64,000 nucleotides of DNA, from positions 62,001 through 126,000 of the forward strand of contig CAMVJW010000002.1 of assembly GCA_947167965.1 (NCBI GenBank). The letters run 5' to 3'. Each line of letters begins with the position of its first letter. Position 1 is the first letter of the stretch. This document shows, one piece after another, positions 17,250 through 27,179 of the stretch. Below the pieces are notes generated by a model that was given only the letters and a program-made list of their open reading frames with translations, made no database searches and had not been told where the DNA came from. Origin of the DNA: an uncultured Clostridia bacterium. Its GTDB lineage: Bacteria > Bacillota > Clostridia > TANB77 > CAG-508. The position numbers and the translations under genes were made by a program.

Positions 17250-19772
17250 TTAATTAATGTATTCTTTGATTTTTATTTTTTTATTTCTACTCAATGTTAT
17301 TGTTATCTCTCCCATTTTATCTGTCCTATAAATTTTCGCACCGTATTTTAGTCAATCTTTCTAGAACGCTATCATTTGGATGTCCAAAAGTATTGTTTTC
17401 TCCTACTCCAATTAATGCACTTTTTGGTTTAACTGCATCTATAAATTCTTCTGTTGATGATGTCTTTGAACCATGATGTGCAACTTTTAAAATATTTGAT
17501 TTTAATAACTGTAAATTATTTCTATATTCTTGCAATATCTGTTTTTCAGCAATTTCTTCAATATCTCCAGTAAATAGCATTGAAAAGTTTTTATATACAA
17601 GTTTGCAGACAATAGAATTGTTATTTAAAATATTTTCAGATAATAAATTAGAATTATTAGGCCATAAAATGTCAAAATATACTTCATTTTCTATTTTTAA
17701 TCTATCTCCTTGTCCCACAATTTGAACTTTGATTTTATTTTTCTTTACTATTTCTCTAAACTTTCTGTAATTTTCTGAATCTTCTCCTTGCTTTGAAATC
17801 ACTACTTTATCAACTTTTAGCTCTTCCATAACAGTAAGCAAACCTCCAACGTGGTCAGTATCAAAATGACTTATTATTAAATAATCAATTGTTAAAATCT
17901 TTCTGTTTAATAAATATGGAACCAGAATTTTTGAACCTACATCAAAATCTCCATATTCACTTCCTCCCCCATCAACAAGAATTTTTTTATTATTTGGTGT
18001 TACAATTAGTGTAGAATCTCCGTTGCCCAACATCTATAAAATAGATTTTTAAATCTTTAGGAAGTATTTTAAATAAATTAAAAATCATTATAACTATTAA
18101 AAGATATACTAATATCTTTTTTCTTTTTGATTTAATTTTATATTTAAATAAATAAATCAGATTTAATATTCTCATTTGAAAAAAATCTTTGTTTTTCTGA
18201 AATTTAATTTTGACCATATAGAAAAAAATAAATATGAATAAATAGTAAATTATAAACCAATAAAATGATATTGAAATAAAGTTTATCTGACTTAATGGTA
18301 GCTTATTACCTAGTTCAGAAATATTTAATAAAAATCCAATAAATAATGATGTTAAAAACTTTATTGGAATCATTAGTATTTTTATGTTAAAAAAACTAAT
18401 GATTATTGCTATAATACCACTTATTATTATAGGCATGGCAAGAAAACTAGCTATAATACAAATTATAATTGAAAAGACATTTATTTTATTAAAATACATC
18501 AACATAATTGGTGCAATTACTATATTTACAGATACACTAAGAACTAATGTATCTATTAAAGCTTGCCCTACTTTTGTTTCTAATAATTTAATTATTTTTT
18601 TTTGAATTAATTTATTTTTTCTTAATACATTAATTTTTCTTCTTTCTATCAAATTATTTATTATTAATTTTATTATAGGCCTTAAAGTAAAGATTCCTAT
18701 AGTAGATATATATGAAAATACCAGTCCAATATCTAGTATTAAATATGGATTATAAACTAATATTATTAAAACAGACTGTCCTAAGCTTTCAAAGATGTCA
18801 CTTTTTTTATAAAAAAATGTACTCATAATCAATAAAATTCCACTAATTCCTGCTCTAATTACAGATGGAGATATATTAATTACAAAAATATAAAATAGAA
18901 TAAAAAGACATGTTAATACTTTAGAGTAATGTTTTCCAATTATTATATTTAAAAAAAAGGAAACAATTATAATAATACAATTAATATGCATTCCAGATAT
19001 TGCAAGAATATATGAAATATTACTTTTAGAAAAATTATTAATTATTTCTTCTGAAAAATCTGATTTATCACCTATTATAATTCCTTTTAGTATATTGGTT
19101 TCATTATCTGTTAATTTAATTTTTTCTATTTGAAGTTTTATTTTATTATATATTTTATTTTTTATTTTTAAATAATTGTATTCTTTAACATTCTCTAATA
19201 CTAAAATTGTATTAGATTTAATAGTTCCATATATTTTTTTAGTTTTTAAGTAATTTTTATAATCAAAACCTTTATAATCTCTTCTTTTTTGAGGTTCTTT
19301 ATATACTCCTTTTATATTTACTTTATTTCCAATATCTAGGTTTTGCCTTGTATTTAAATATAAATACGTATTTTTATACTTTTTAGTTATTACTTTAATA
19401 ATATAATTATCTTTAGTTTTATTGATTATTATTGCACTAATATTGATATTTTGATTATTTAAGTTTGAATACAAAAACTCATATTTGTAATTTTGAACTA
19501 AAACTATTGTATTTGAAATAAATGAAAACAACATTAAATATATGATTACTCTTTTTGTAAAAATTAAGTTAATATACCTTTTATATCTTGTAAATGAAAT
19601 TAGTTTAAATTTATTTTTTTTACTCTTCTTCTTTTTTATAATTTTTAAGATTTTAAATAATATTATAAAGGCAAAATAAAAAAGGGCTATTGTAATTTTA
19701 CAATAAAGCCCCATTATTATTCCTATTATATATCCGAAGAGCAATTGTTAATATTTTTCTATTATGTAACAA
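17250..19772 (-). CDS. comEC: ComEC/Rec2 DNA-uptake channel with three CGG +1 frameshift sites
   Basis: ComEC carries single-stranded DNA across the membrane. Read straight, this gene looks like two or three fragments. Skipping one base at each of three in-frame CGG codons gives one 839-residue protein. It has an N-terminal DUF4131 region, a multi-pass Competence domain (ISGMHINCIII, SPSVIRAGISGILLI) and a C-terminal metallo-beta-lactamase domain (ISHFDTDHVGGL, VAHHGSKTSS). The shifts restore IALGYIIGI at Gly13, FIDVGQGDST at Gly584 and GAKIYRTDKMGEI at Gly810, all typical ComEC sequence. The TTG start at 19772 follows AAAGGAG, 15 bases past the upstream hydrolase gene, so the two form an operon. 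Without the shift model it would be called a pseudogene. Confidence 0.85.
17340..17343 (-). other. CGG +1 frameshift site 3 in comEC
   Basis: Reads AAA ATA CGG TGC; the family sequence GAKIYRTD appears after ATA, skip C, GGT GCG. Expected residue is Gly. The zero frame stops four codons after the CGG. Confidence 0.85.
18019..18022 (-). other. CGG +1 frameshift site 2 in comEC
   Basis: Reads GGG CAA CGG AGA; DVGQGDS is restored by CAA, skip C, GGA GAT. Expected residue is the conserved Gly of VGQGDS. Confidence 0.88.
19733..19736 (-). other. CGG +1 frameshift site 1 in comEC
   Basis: Reads GCT CTT CGG ATA; skipping C gives GGA TAT ATA, joining a TTG start with good ribosome site to the long reading frame. 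The restored start, RKILTIALGYIIGIIMG, matches the typical ComEC N-terminus. Confidence 0.75.
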
Positions 19773-19787
19773 TTGTACTCCTTTCAA

Positions 19788-21161
19788 TTATAAAACTCTT
19801 CTAGCTCCAACATATCTTTGTGAGTAATAACTCTCTGATAAAGAAGATATTATTACACCCTTTCTTGAATTTGCAGCATGTATAAATGAATTTCCACCAA
19901 TATAAATTCCAACATGACCTACTCTAGAATTTGATGAATCTCTAAAGATTAATATATCTCCTGCTTGTAAGTTTGATCTAGATACAGCTGTACCATTTGA
20001 TGCTTGTGCAGATGATGTTCTACTTAATGATACACCAAAATGTCTATATACATAAGATGTAAATCCTGAGCAGTCAAAACCTGTAGATGGTGATGTTCCA
20101 CCCATTACATATCTATAACCTAAATATTGTTTTGCATAAGAAATTACAGAAGATGCATTTCCAGATGACTTAGAACTAGCTTCTTCCTTAGGTGCAGGTT
20201 CTGGCTCTGGTTCAGATTCTGTATTTTGGTTACTAGATGTTTCTGTTGTTTTTGAAGGTGTTTCACTTCTTGATGTTACTTTTGTTTTTGAATCTGATAA
20301 ATATTTATTAGATACATATCCGCTTTTTCCATTATACTCAACTTTTGCCCAAGAATCATCAATTATTTCAACTACTGTAACTTGATTATTTAAAGATAAT
20401 TGGTCAATTGCTTCAGATGTTTTTTCTGCTGATTTTCTAACATTTAGTACCTCTGTAGATACATATTTTGTTTGTTTTACTTCTTTTTTATTCTCTTCTT
20501 GTTTGTTATCTTGTTTTTCTTCTTCTTTTTCTTCCTGTTGTTCAACTTCATTTTCAGAAGTACTTTCTTCTGATTTATTTGTTTCTTCAGTTGTTGTTGA
20601 ATTTTCATTTTCTGTATTTAATTTAGATGTTAATACCCATCCTAAATTTCCTTCTATTTCTACATAAGCCCATTTATTTACTTTATCTACTACTTTAAAG
20701 CTTTTATTTTCTTCAATTGATAAAATTGTTGTTGAATTTATAGATGGTACTATTTTTATATCAATTTTATTTTTTAAAGTTCCAGAAAAACCAATTGGTA
20801 ATTTTTCTTCCACTTTTTGTTCAGTCTGTTCTTCTGAATTATTATTTTGTTCATTTGTATTGTATTTTTCCGTATTTGATGTAATATCAGCATTTTCAAG
20901 AGAAATCATGTCTTTTCTAATATAACCTGATTTATTATTTGAGTAATTTACTTTATACCAATCTCCTTCTTCGGAGATAATTTCAACTTTTTCATTTAAA
21001 GAAACTAAATCAAGTATATTTGCCTCTGCTGAAGCTTTTTCTCTGATTCTTACATTGTCATTAATTACTTTTCCTATACCATTTGCATAAACTCTTGTAC
21101 TTACTAAAACTATTCCTAAGTATATTAAAATAAATAATATTATTCTTTTTGTTTTCATCAT
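19788..21161 (-). CDS. secreted SH3-domain NlpC/P60 peptidoglycan endopeptidase
   Basis: A 457-residue exported wall hydrolase. Signal peptide about 1-26; three bacterial SH3 domains (about 30-85, 125-185 and 240-295; NVRIREKASAEANILDL and LNVRKSAEKTSEAIDQL are typical), separated by low-complexity E/K/Q/N/S/T linkers; and a C-terminal NlpC/P60 domain from about 340. The catalytic Cys is in GFDCSGFTSYVY, the first His in VGHVGIYIGG, the second in FIHAAN. Such enzymes cut stem peptides between D-Glu and meso-DAP. It lies 15 bases upstream of comEC. Confidence 0.92.
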   Translation of the reverse strand: MMKTKRIILFILIYLGIVLVSTRVYANGIGKVINDNVRIREKASAEANILDLVSLNEKVEIISEEGDWYKVNYSNNKSGYIRKDMISLENADITSNTEKYNTNEQNNNSEEQTEQKVEEKLPIGFSGTLKNKIDIKIVPSINSTTILSIEENKSFKVVDKVNKWAYVEIEGNLGWVLTSKLNTENENSTTTEETNKSEESTSENEVEQQEEKEEEKQDNKQEENKKEVKQTKYVSTEVLNVRKSAEKTSEAIDQLSLNNQVTVVEIIDDSWAKVEYNGKSGYVSNKYLSDSKTKVTSRSETPSKTTETSSNQNTESEPEPEPAPKEEASSKSSGNASSVISYAKQYLGYRYVMGGTSPSTGFDCSGFTSYVYRHFGVSLSRTSSAQASNGTAVSRSNLQAGDILIFRDSSNSRVGHVGIYIGGNSFIHAANSRKGVIISSLSESYYSQRYVGARRVL

Positions 21162-21263
21162 AAATTATTTTTTTCTCCTATAATAAATTTAACGTTACTA
21201 TAATATCACAAATTTAAAAATTTTGCAACTTAGAAACAAATGTTGTGTTAAAACCTCTGTAAT

Positions 21264-21939
21264 CTAGCTCGCTACTCTTTCACAGATAACTATATATCTA
21301 TGCGTATTTACTCTGTATGGATGGCAAGTAACTAGAGTAATCAAATCTTTATCTTTTTGAATTAAAATCTCATTAATATTTGTAGGATGTATAACCTCTG
21401 TTTTTATTACCTTGTAAGTTAATTCTCCCCACATATTGTTTATCTTAATAATATCACCATTTTCTAATTTATCAATATTTCTAAACATTTTATTTCTAAT
21501 TAAACCTCTATGTGCTGCAATTACACTGTTAGTGTTATTTCCTCCAATTGGGATAGATGTTTGTGATAAATGAGTGGCTCCTTTATACAAATTAGCTTCT
21601 GTTGCTCCTAAATATATTGGTAGTTTTAAATCTAATTTATCAATAGTAATATACCCTATTATATTTTCTTTATATCCGATATTTTCTTAAATCAATACTA
21701 ACATCTTCATATGAAAAAGCGTCAACTATATGTTGTCCATTTTTATATAAATTTTCATTATATTCTTTAAGTCTCTCAAACAGTTCATCTTTATATTCAA
21801 CATTTTTTGTTTCCTCAATAAATTCATTAATTTTTTCATTCATTTGAAAATCTGTAACCTCATTCATAATATTAGGTGACAAAACAACTAGAGCTCCTAC
21901 AATAACTATAATTAAGCCAAATATTTTCGTTTTACTCAT
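21264..21939 (-). CDS. sortase with a CGG +1 frameshift site
   Basis: A 224-residue sortase read with one +1 shift at Gly88. N-terminal membrane segment (IFGLIIVIVGALVVLSPNI), then the sortase barrel: ISIDKL-like strand, GATHLSQTSIPIGG, catalytic His in IAAHRGLI, catalytic Cys in LITLVTCHPY and Arg in NTHRYIV. The zero frame stops two codons after CGG (CGG ATA TAA). Skipping C gives GYKENIIGYITIDKLDLKLP, the expected sortase N-terminal strand. The start at 21939 overlaps the stop of the preceding sortase by 8 bases. Features are those of pilus-type (class C-like) sortases, but it lacks the C-terminal membrane segment. Confidence 0.82.
21675..21678 (-). other. CGG +1 frameshift site in sortase 2
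   Basis: Reads AAA TAT CGG ATA TAA; skipping C gives TAT GGA TAT AAA. A stop lies two codons after CGG in the zero frame. Confidence 0.85.
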
Positions 21940-22829
21940 TATTATTCTCCTTTGGTTTATTTTTTCTTTTACCCTTAAACAATATAATGATAATTAAAAG
22001 TATTATAAATATAATAGAAATGATCAAACTATACATTTTGTATTTTTCTATTATTTTATTTACTTTTTCTCTATCATTTTTAGTAACAACATTTGTGCGA
22101 TTCTCTATACTTGATATTCCATTATTTTGATTTAGGTCTTCATTTTCGCTTGACTCTTCAGCTTCATTCGGTACTCTTTTTCCTCTAACCAAAAGCCTAT
22201 GAGAATTAACCCCATAAGGAGTACATGTAACAAGAGTTACATAGTCCTGTCCTTCAACAATTTTTAAGTCACTTTCATCAGATGGCTCAACTACTTTTAT
22301 TTGATCAACTTCATATGTTAATTTTTGATCTAAAACATAAATATAAAACTTGTCCTTTATTTCTAATTTATGAATATCATCAAATAATTTTTGCTTTACA
22401 AGACCAGTATGACCGGTTAAAACAGCATGTGTCCCTTCTCCTCCAACTGGTAAAGATGTGTTTTCTAAATGACCAATTCCAACCTCTAATACTGAATCTC
22501 CTGTACCATGATATATAGTTAAGTATACATTTATCTTAGGAATATTAATATATCCCATTGCTTTATCTAAGTTTAATGTTTCCAAATAATTAACATACCC
22601 GACATTTTCATTTTCTTGTACAATTACAGTTTTTAAATCATTATTATACTTTTGAGCATTTTCTAGTTGCTTTTTTTTATCGTCTTGAGAAGCATTAGAA
22701 ATATTTTTTTGATAATTTAAAACTGCTTCTGTTCCGATTGTATTTTGTAACTAATCTTGCTACTAGTGGGTACAATAAAACTGCTAATCCTATTATAGTT
22801 AATATAACACTTAATCTTCTTCTGTTCAA
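21932..22829 (-). CDS. class C (pilus) sortase with a CGG +1 frameshift site
   Basis: A 298-residue pilus sortase read with one +1 shift at Gly32. The TTG start at 22829 follows GAGGAGATTAAAA. The N-terminal membrane segment is VILTIIGLAVLLYPLVARL; the shift joins VTKYN to GTEAVLNYQKNIS and on to the catalytic barrel: GHLENTSLPVGG, catalytic His in VLTGHTGL, Cys in VTLVTCTPYG and Arg in NSHRLLVRG. A C-terminal membrane segment (YSLIISIIFIILLIIIILF) is typical of class C enzymes, which polymerise pilins. It follows the LPITG pilin gene. Confidence 0.85.
22733..22736 (-). other. CGG +1 frameshift site in sortase 1
   Basis: Reads TAC AAT CGG AAC; skipping C gives AAT GGA ACA GAA GCA, which joins the membrane anchor to the sortase domain. 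Confidence 0.82.
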
Positions 22830-22853
22830 TTTTAATCTCCTCGTATATTTACC

Positions 22854-22884
22854 ACAAAAGACTACTTAAATAGTAGTCTTTTGT
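22854..22884 (-). terminator. hairpin between pilin and sortase genes
   Basis: ACAAAAGACTACT (22854-22866) pairs perfectly with 22872-22884. T residues lie mostly within the stem, so read-through is likely. That would give more pilin than sortase. Confidence 0.6.
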
Positions 22885-22919
22885 AATATTGATAATTATT
22901 ATATTTTATAAATTATATA

Positions 22920-24773
22920 TTATTCTTTTTTATTTCCTTTTTTGAAAATAATAACTCCTAAAGCAATAATTACTACACCAGCTATAATGATAGCTACTGT
23001 ACCACTTCCACCTGTAATTGGAAGAACTGGACCCATTTTGTTTATAATTTTATTTCCAGCAGTAGTTAAATGAGATGTAGCATTTATTGTAATTTTCTTA
23101 GAATCTTTTAATAAGTTATATGCTTTTCCAGTATTATCTGTTGGAGCTTTAACTTCAACTAAATAATAATCTCCATAAGCTAAACCTTTTATTTGAACAT
23201 TTCCATTTGTATCTGATACAAATGTATCTGTAGCTGTATTATTTTTATCATAAGCTGTTAAATAATCGCTAGCTGCAGGATTTGCAACTTTAGCTATTTT
23301 AAATTCAGCTCCACTTAATGGTGTTTCTGAAGAATTAACTTTTATAAAAGTATATCCTCCTGTATGAACCTCTGGTTCATTTTCATCTGGTACATCAGTT
23401 TCATTTAGAACTGGTGCATTTGGATTAGTTGGATCATTTGGATTAACTTTTGTTGATATTTTATAAGTTAATGTAGCATCATTTTTAATTTCTTTTCCTA
23501 AAGCATTTAAAGCTTCGGTATTTACTTTTGTTTCAAATTCAACTATTAAATCTTTTGTAGTTAAATTTTCATTTGTAGCTTCACCATTTGCATTAATCTT
23601 TAAGGCATTTTTAGCTTTTGTTCTACCTGCTTCTGTTAATGAAACAGTCATTTTATTATTTGTATCAGGTTCAGCAAATGTATAATCTGTACCAGCTACA
23701 AGTGTAACTTTGTCAACTTTTACAACAAGTGAATTTGCAACATATGTTAATTCATCTTCTAAATCATCTGCCACAACATAACTTGTATATATATCTATAT
23801 CTTTTGGAATTGTAGAATTTATAATCCATTTTACATTTTTTTCTACATCTTGTGTTTCTGATTTTGTTCCTTGTGTAGTAACTGATTTATCTATAACTAA
23901 GTTTTTGTTATTTGTATCATTTACTTGTGCAACATTTGGATTAATTGGTGTTACAATTTTTGCATCTGCACCATTTCCATTTCTTTCTACTGTTCCTGAT
24001 GCAGTTACAGTAAATGTATGTTTTGTAACATTATCAACTATATATCCAGTTGGTGCTTCTGTTTCTATAAAATAGTACTCACCAACAGGTAAATTTTCTA
24101 CTATAATTTGTCCATTAGCATTTGTTGTTAAACCTGTTAATCTTCTTGTTTCTGCAATAGCTTGTCCATTTTTTGCAGTTTGATATAAATCATATTTAGC
24201 TCCTGGTATTACTCTTGTAGAGTCATCTGCATCTGTTTTTGTTAACACTGCAGATCCATATACTGTTTGGTTTTTAGGATAAACTTTTACATCATAAATC
24301 CAGTTTTCTCCATTTATGTCTGTTGTAGGTACATCAACAAAAAATGGTGCTGTTTTTTGGCTTACATTTTCTGGAGCTTCTGTTTCTATAACATAGTATC
24401 TACCTAAATCTAAATTTGTAAATTCAGCTTTTCCTTCTGCATTAGTTGTTTTTGTAACAGGTGTTCCTGTAGGTGTATAAGTTACAGGATCTGTTGCATC
24501 TGTTTGTATAGAATCTACATTTCCTACTTTATAAAGAGCAAATGTTACTCCTTGTAGAGGTTTAGTTGTATCTGTTTCTGTAACTGTTTCTGTTTCTCCT
24601 GTTCCAGGTGTAGTATATTCAGATGCGTTAGCAACTTCATATTTGAATAATGTTAAACTTCCTTTTTTTGTTTGATCAATTGTAGGAGCAGCACTACTTA
24701 TATTTAATGCACTTCCTATAATAAAGCTTATTGCTAATAGAATTATAGCAATTTTTGTAATTTTCTTTTTCAT
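22920..24773 (-). CDS. SpaA-type major pilin with LPITG anchor
   Basis: A 617-residue cell-wall-anchored pilin. Signal peptide about 1-28. The pilin motif WIYDVKVYPK supplies the lysine for sortase polymerisation. Several Cna_B/SpaA repeats carry E-boxes (YYVIETEAPENV, YYFIETEAPTGY, YYLVEVKAPT), whose Glu forms isopeptide bonds. A D2-type domain lies in the middle (KNVKWIINSTIPKDIDIYTS). The sorting signal LPITG (584-588) precedes a membrane helix and KKGNKKE. AAGGAAGGATG precedes ATG. One pilin plus two sortases is a compact pilus operon. No in-frame CGG occurs. Confidence 0.93.
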   Translation of the reverse strand: MKKKITKIAIILLAISFIIGSALNISSAAPTIDQTKKGSLTLFKYEVANASEYTTPGTGETETVTETDTTKPLQGVTFALYKVGNVDSIQTDATDPVTYTPTGTPVTKTTNAEGKAEFTNLDLGRYYVIETEAPENVSQKTAPFFVDVPTTDINGENWIYDVKVYPKNQTVYGSAVLTKTDADDSTRVIPGAKYDLYQTAKNGQAIAETRRLTGLTTNANGQIIVENLPVGEYYFIETEAPTGYIVDNVTKHTFTVTASGTVERNGNGADAKIVTPINPNVAQVNDTNNKNLVIDKSVTTQGTKSETQDVEKNVKWIINSTIPKDIDIYTSYVVADDLEDELTYVANSLVVKVDKVTLVAGTDYTFAEPDTNNKMTVSLTEAGRTKAKNALKINANGEATNENLTTKDLIVEFETKVNTEALNALGKEIKNDATLTYKISTKVNPNDPTNPNAPVLNETDVPDENEPEVHTGGYTFIKVNSSETPLSGAEFKIAKVANPAASDYLTAYDKNNTATDTFVSDTNGNVQIKGLAYGDYYLVEVKAPTDNTGKAYNLLKDSKKITINATSHLTTAGNKIINKMGPVLPITGGSGTVAIIIAGVVIIALGVIIFKKGNKKE

Positions 24774-25044
24774 AGTTTCATCCTTCCTTTTTTATTTTAT
24801 ATTGTAACCCTTGCTGATATTAATTAATTTTTCAACAAGATAGCTTAATAACAATTAACTATTTATATTTATATTATATATATTTTTATTTTGAAATCAA
24901 TATTTTATTTAAAATGTAATCCAAATGTAATATTTGTAATATTTTTCTAAATATATTCTTTTGTGAATAAATTCTACTCTTTTTACACAACATACATAAT
25001 ATATAAATAAACTTACAGAAAGGATTGTATAAAGTGATTTATAC

Positions 25045-25809
25045 TTGGTGTATGCTTTGAAAAAATTATTTTTTTTCTTATTTATTATTTTTATAATTAT
25101 TATTTGCTTTATCATGTTTTTTAAACTAAAAAATATAAAAAAACAAGAATCTAATTATAATTCTGAAAAATTGTCAGCATTTGAAAATGCTGTTAATAAT
25201 ATTAATCATAATGTTGATAATACTGATAGTGCTAAAAATGAACAAATGGAAACCAATAATAATTCAATTGAAAATAATTTAACAGATAGTAATTCAAATA
25301 ATAATAATTCGTCTGAAAATAGTTCATCTAATTCTGATTCTACAAATAATCAAAAAGAGACTTTAATATCTGAATTTAAGACTAAAATTTATACTAAAGA
25401 TAATGAAAGACAAAATAATATTAATATTACCTGTTCTGCATTAAATAATACCTATGTCGAGCCTAATAAAACTTTTTCTTTTTGCAACACAGTTGGAAAG
25501 GCAACATCTTCAAAAGGATATAAAAAAGCAGATGTTTTTCAAAATGGAAAAGTAATACAAGCTCTTGGTGGTGGTAATTGTCAAGTTAGTACAACATTAT
25601 ATAATGCTGTTTTAAAGATTCCTGAATTTAAAGTAACAGAAAGGCATAAACACAGTAATACTGTTCCATATATTTCTAAAGGAAAAGATGCAGCAGTAAG
25701 TTTCGGCACTTATGATTTTAAATTTGTAAATAATCTAAATAATAAAATAAAAATTGCTTCATCAACTGATAAAAAATATGTGTATATTAAAATTTTTAAA
25801 TTGGAATAA
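25045..25809 (+). CDS. VanW-family membrane-anchored protein
   Basis: About 250 residues. An N-terminal membrane segment (LFFFLFIIFIIIICFIMFF) is followed by an asparagine/serine-rich linker (about 45-108) and a VanW domain: TFSFCNTVGKATSSKGYKKA, GGGNCQVSTTLYNAVL, ERHKHSNTVPYISKG and FGTYDFKFVNN. VanW proteins occur in vancomycin-resistance and other wall clusters; the activity is unknown. Start is uncertain: TTG 25045, GTG 25048 and TTG 25057 are all possible and none has a strong ribosome site. dacA follows on the same strand. Confidence 0.85.
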   Translation: MVYALKKLFFFLFIIFIIIICFIMFFKLKNIKKQESNYNSEKLSAFENAVNNINHNVDNTDSAKNEQMETNNNSIENNLTDSNSNNNNSSENSSSNSDSTNNQKETLISEFKTKIYTKDNERQNNINITCSALNNTYVEPNKTFSFCNTVGKATSSKGYKKADVFQNGKVIQALGGGNCQVSTTLYNAVLKIPEFKVTERHKHSNTVPYISKGKDAAVSFGTYDFKFVNNLNNKIKIASSTDKKYVYIKIFKLE

Positions 25810-25871
25810 AAAATTAATTTATTAAATATATTTTAAATAATAAATTCTATAAAAAGGAATGATTTATATCT

Positions 25872-27096
25872 ATGAAAAGATTTTTTATTATTTATTGTAT
25901 ATTTAATATTTTACTTCCACTTAAAACTTTTGCATATTCAAATTATACATGGTCAACATTTAGTCCTACTTTAGAGGTATCTTCTGATTTAGATAATCAA
26001 ACATTAGATGACAACTCTAATCCATTAAATATAAATTGTGGATCCTGTATATTAATCGAACAATCTACCGGAAAAGTTTTATATTCATACAATTCTCATG
26101 ATAAACTTTATCCTGCAAGTGTAACCAAGCTTATGAGTATATATCTTATAATGGAATCAATTTCATCCGGAAAAATAGATTATAATACAAAAATACCATG
26201 CTCTAAAAATGCAGAATCTATGGGTGGTTCACAAATTTGGTTAACTACAACTGAATCTTTAACGGTTGATGAAATGTTAAAAGCAATATGTATAGTTTCT
26301 GCAAATGATTGTGTTACTGCAATGGCAGAATATATTGGAGGTACTGAAGAAAATTTTGTTACCATGATGAATAATAAGGCAAAAGAACTTGGAATGAATG
26401 ATACTTGTTTTAAAAATTGTCATGGAATAGATGAAGAAGGTCATGTAATGTCAAGTTACGATATTGCAATTTTATCAAAAGCTTTACTTAACAATTATCC
26501 TGAAATCACAAAATATACAACTATCTATATGGATTCACTTAGGGATGGAAAGTCTAGTTTAGTTAATACAAATAAACTCGTTAGAAATTACAATGGTTGT
26601 ACAGGTTTAAAAACTGGCTCTACTTCTCTTGCACTTTATAATTTATCAGCATCTGCATCTAAAGATGGAATGAGTCTAATTGCAGTAATTATGAAAGCTC
26701 CAACTTCAGCAATAAGATTTGAAAGCGCTACTTCGTTATTAAACTATGGATTTTCAAATTTTGAATTTATCTCACTTGCAAAAAAACGGAGATACTGTTC
26801 AAACCGTACAAATCGAAAAAGGAATCTATAAAAATATTGATGTAAAATTTAGTGAAGATGTTGGCGTTCTTGTTTCAAAAGGTTCTAATTCAAATATAAA
26901 TAAAACTATTGAACTTCCAAGCTCTATATCTGCACCAATAAATAAAGGAGATATAATTGGAGGTGCAAAATTTACATTAAATGATGAAGTTATATCCACT
27001 GTTCCACTAATATCTGAAACTTCTGTTAATAAAATAAGTATATTTACAATGAGTACAAAAATATTAAATAGTTGGTTTAACCTATGTAAAAAGTAG
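25872..27096 (+). CDS. dacA: D-alanyl-D-alanine carboxypeptidase with a CGG +1 frameshift site
   Basis: A 407-residue S11-family penicillin-binding protein read with one +1 shift at Gly306. Signal peptide about 1-22; SxxK in LYPASVTKLMS, SxN in VSANDCVTAM and KTG in TGLKTGSTS. It trims the terminal D-Ala of peptidoglycan stem peptides. The zero frame stops at 26831, just after the catalytic domain. Skipping C at CGG 26787-26789 continues through GDTVQTVQIEKGI into the beta-rich PBP5 C-terminal domain, ending at 27096. AAAAAGGAATG precedes ATG. A straight reading would give a shortened enzyme without the C-terminal domain, which could also be active. Confidence 0.86.
26787..26790 (+). other. 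CGG +1 frameshift site in dacA
   Basis: Reads AAA AAA CGG AGA; skipping C gives AAA GGA GAT ACT GTT. KKGDTV is the common PBP5 C-domain start. Confidence 0.87.
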
Positions 27097-27130
27097 TATT
27101 TTTAATAGAAAAACAATTAATTAAATAAGT

Positions 27131-27169
27131 AAAAGCTTAGTACTTAATTTCTTAGTTTACTAAGCTTTT
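27131..27169. terminator. bidirectional terminator between convergent dacA and the 27180 gene
   Basis: AAAAGCTTAGTA (27131-27142) pairs with TACTAAGCTTTT (27158-27169), 12 bp perfect. Confidence 0.75.
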
Positions 27170-27179
27170 ATAATTATTT

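Noticed and set aside
22920..24773. Hidden frameshift in the pilin gene
   Set aside because: The frame is open from signal peptide to LPITG anchor, with all pilin motifs in order and no in-frame CGG.
7853..26790. The seven breaks as simple sequencing or assembly errors
   Set aside because: Not excluded, but set below the biological reading: all seven are the same base, each precedes a Gly codon at a codon boundary, and no other kind of frameshift is seen in about 60 genes. Raw reads would settle it.
7853..26790. P-site slippage (prfB-like) as the general mechanism
   Set aside because: Only the trmD and N-terminal comEC sites have CTT near the CGG. P-site codons such as ATA, CAA and AAT would not re-pair well one base on, and no upstream Shine-Dalgarno-like stimulator recurs.
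7853..26790. CGG reassigned to another amino acid with no shift
   Set aside because: Reassignment would keep the zero frame, but the sequence after every CGG matches the protein families only in the +1 frame and the zero frame soon stops.
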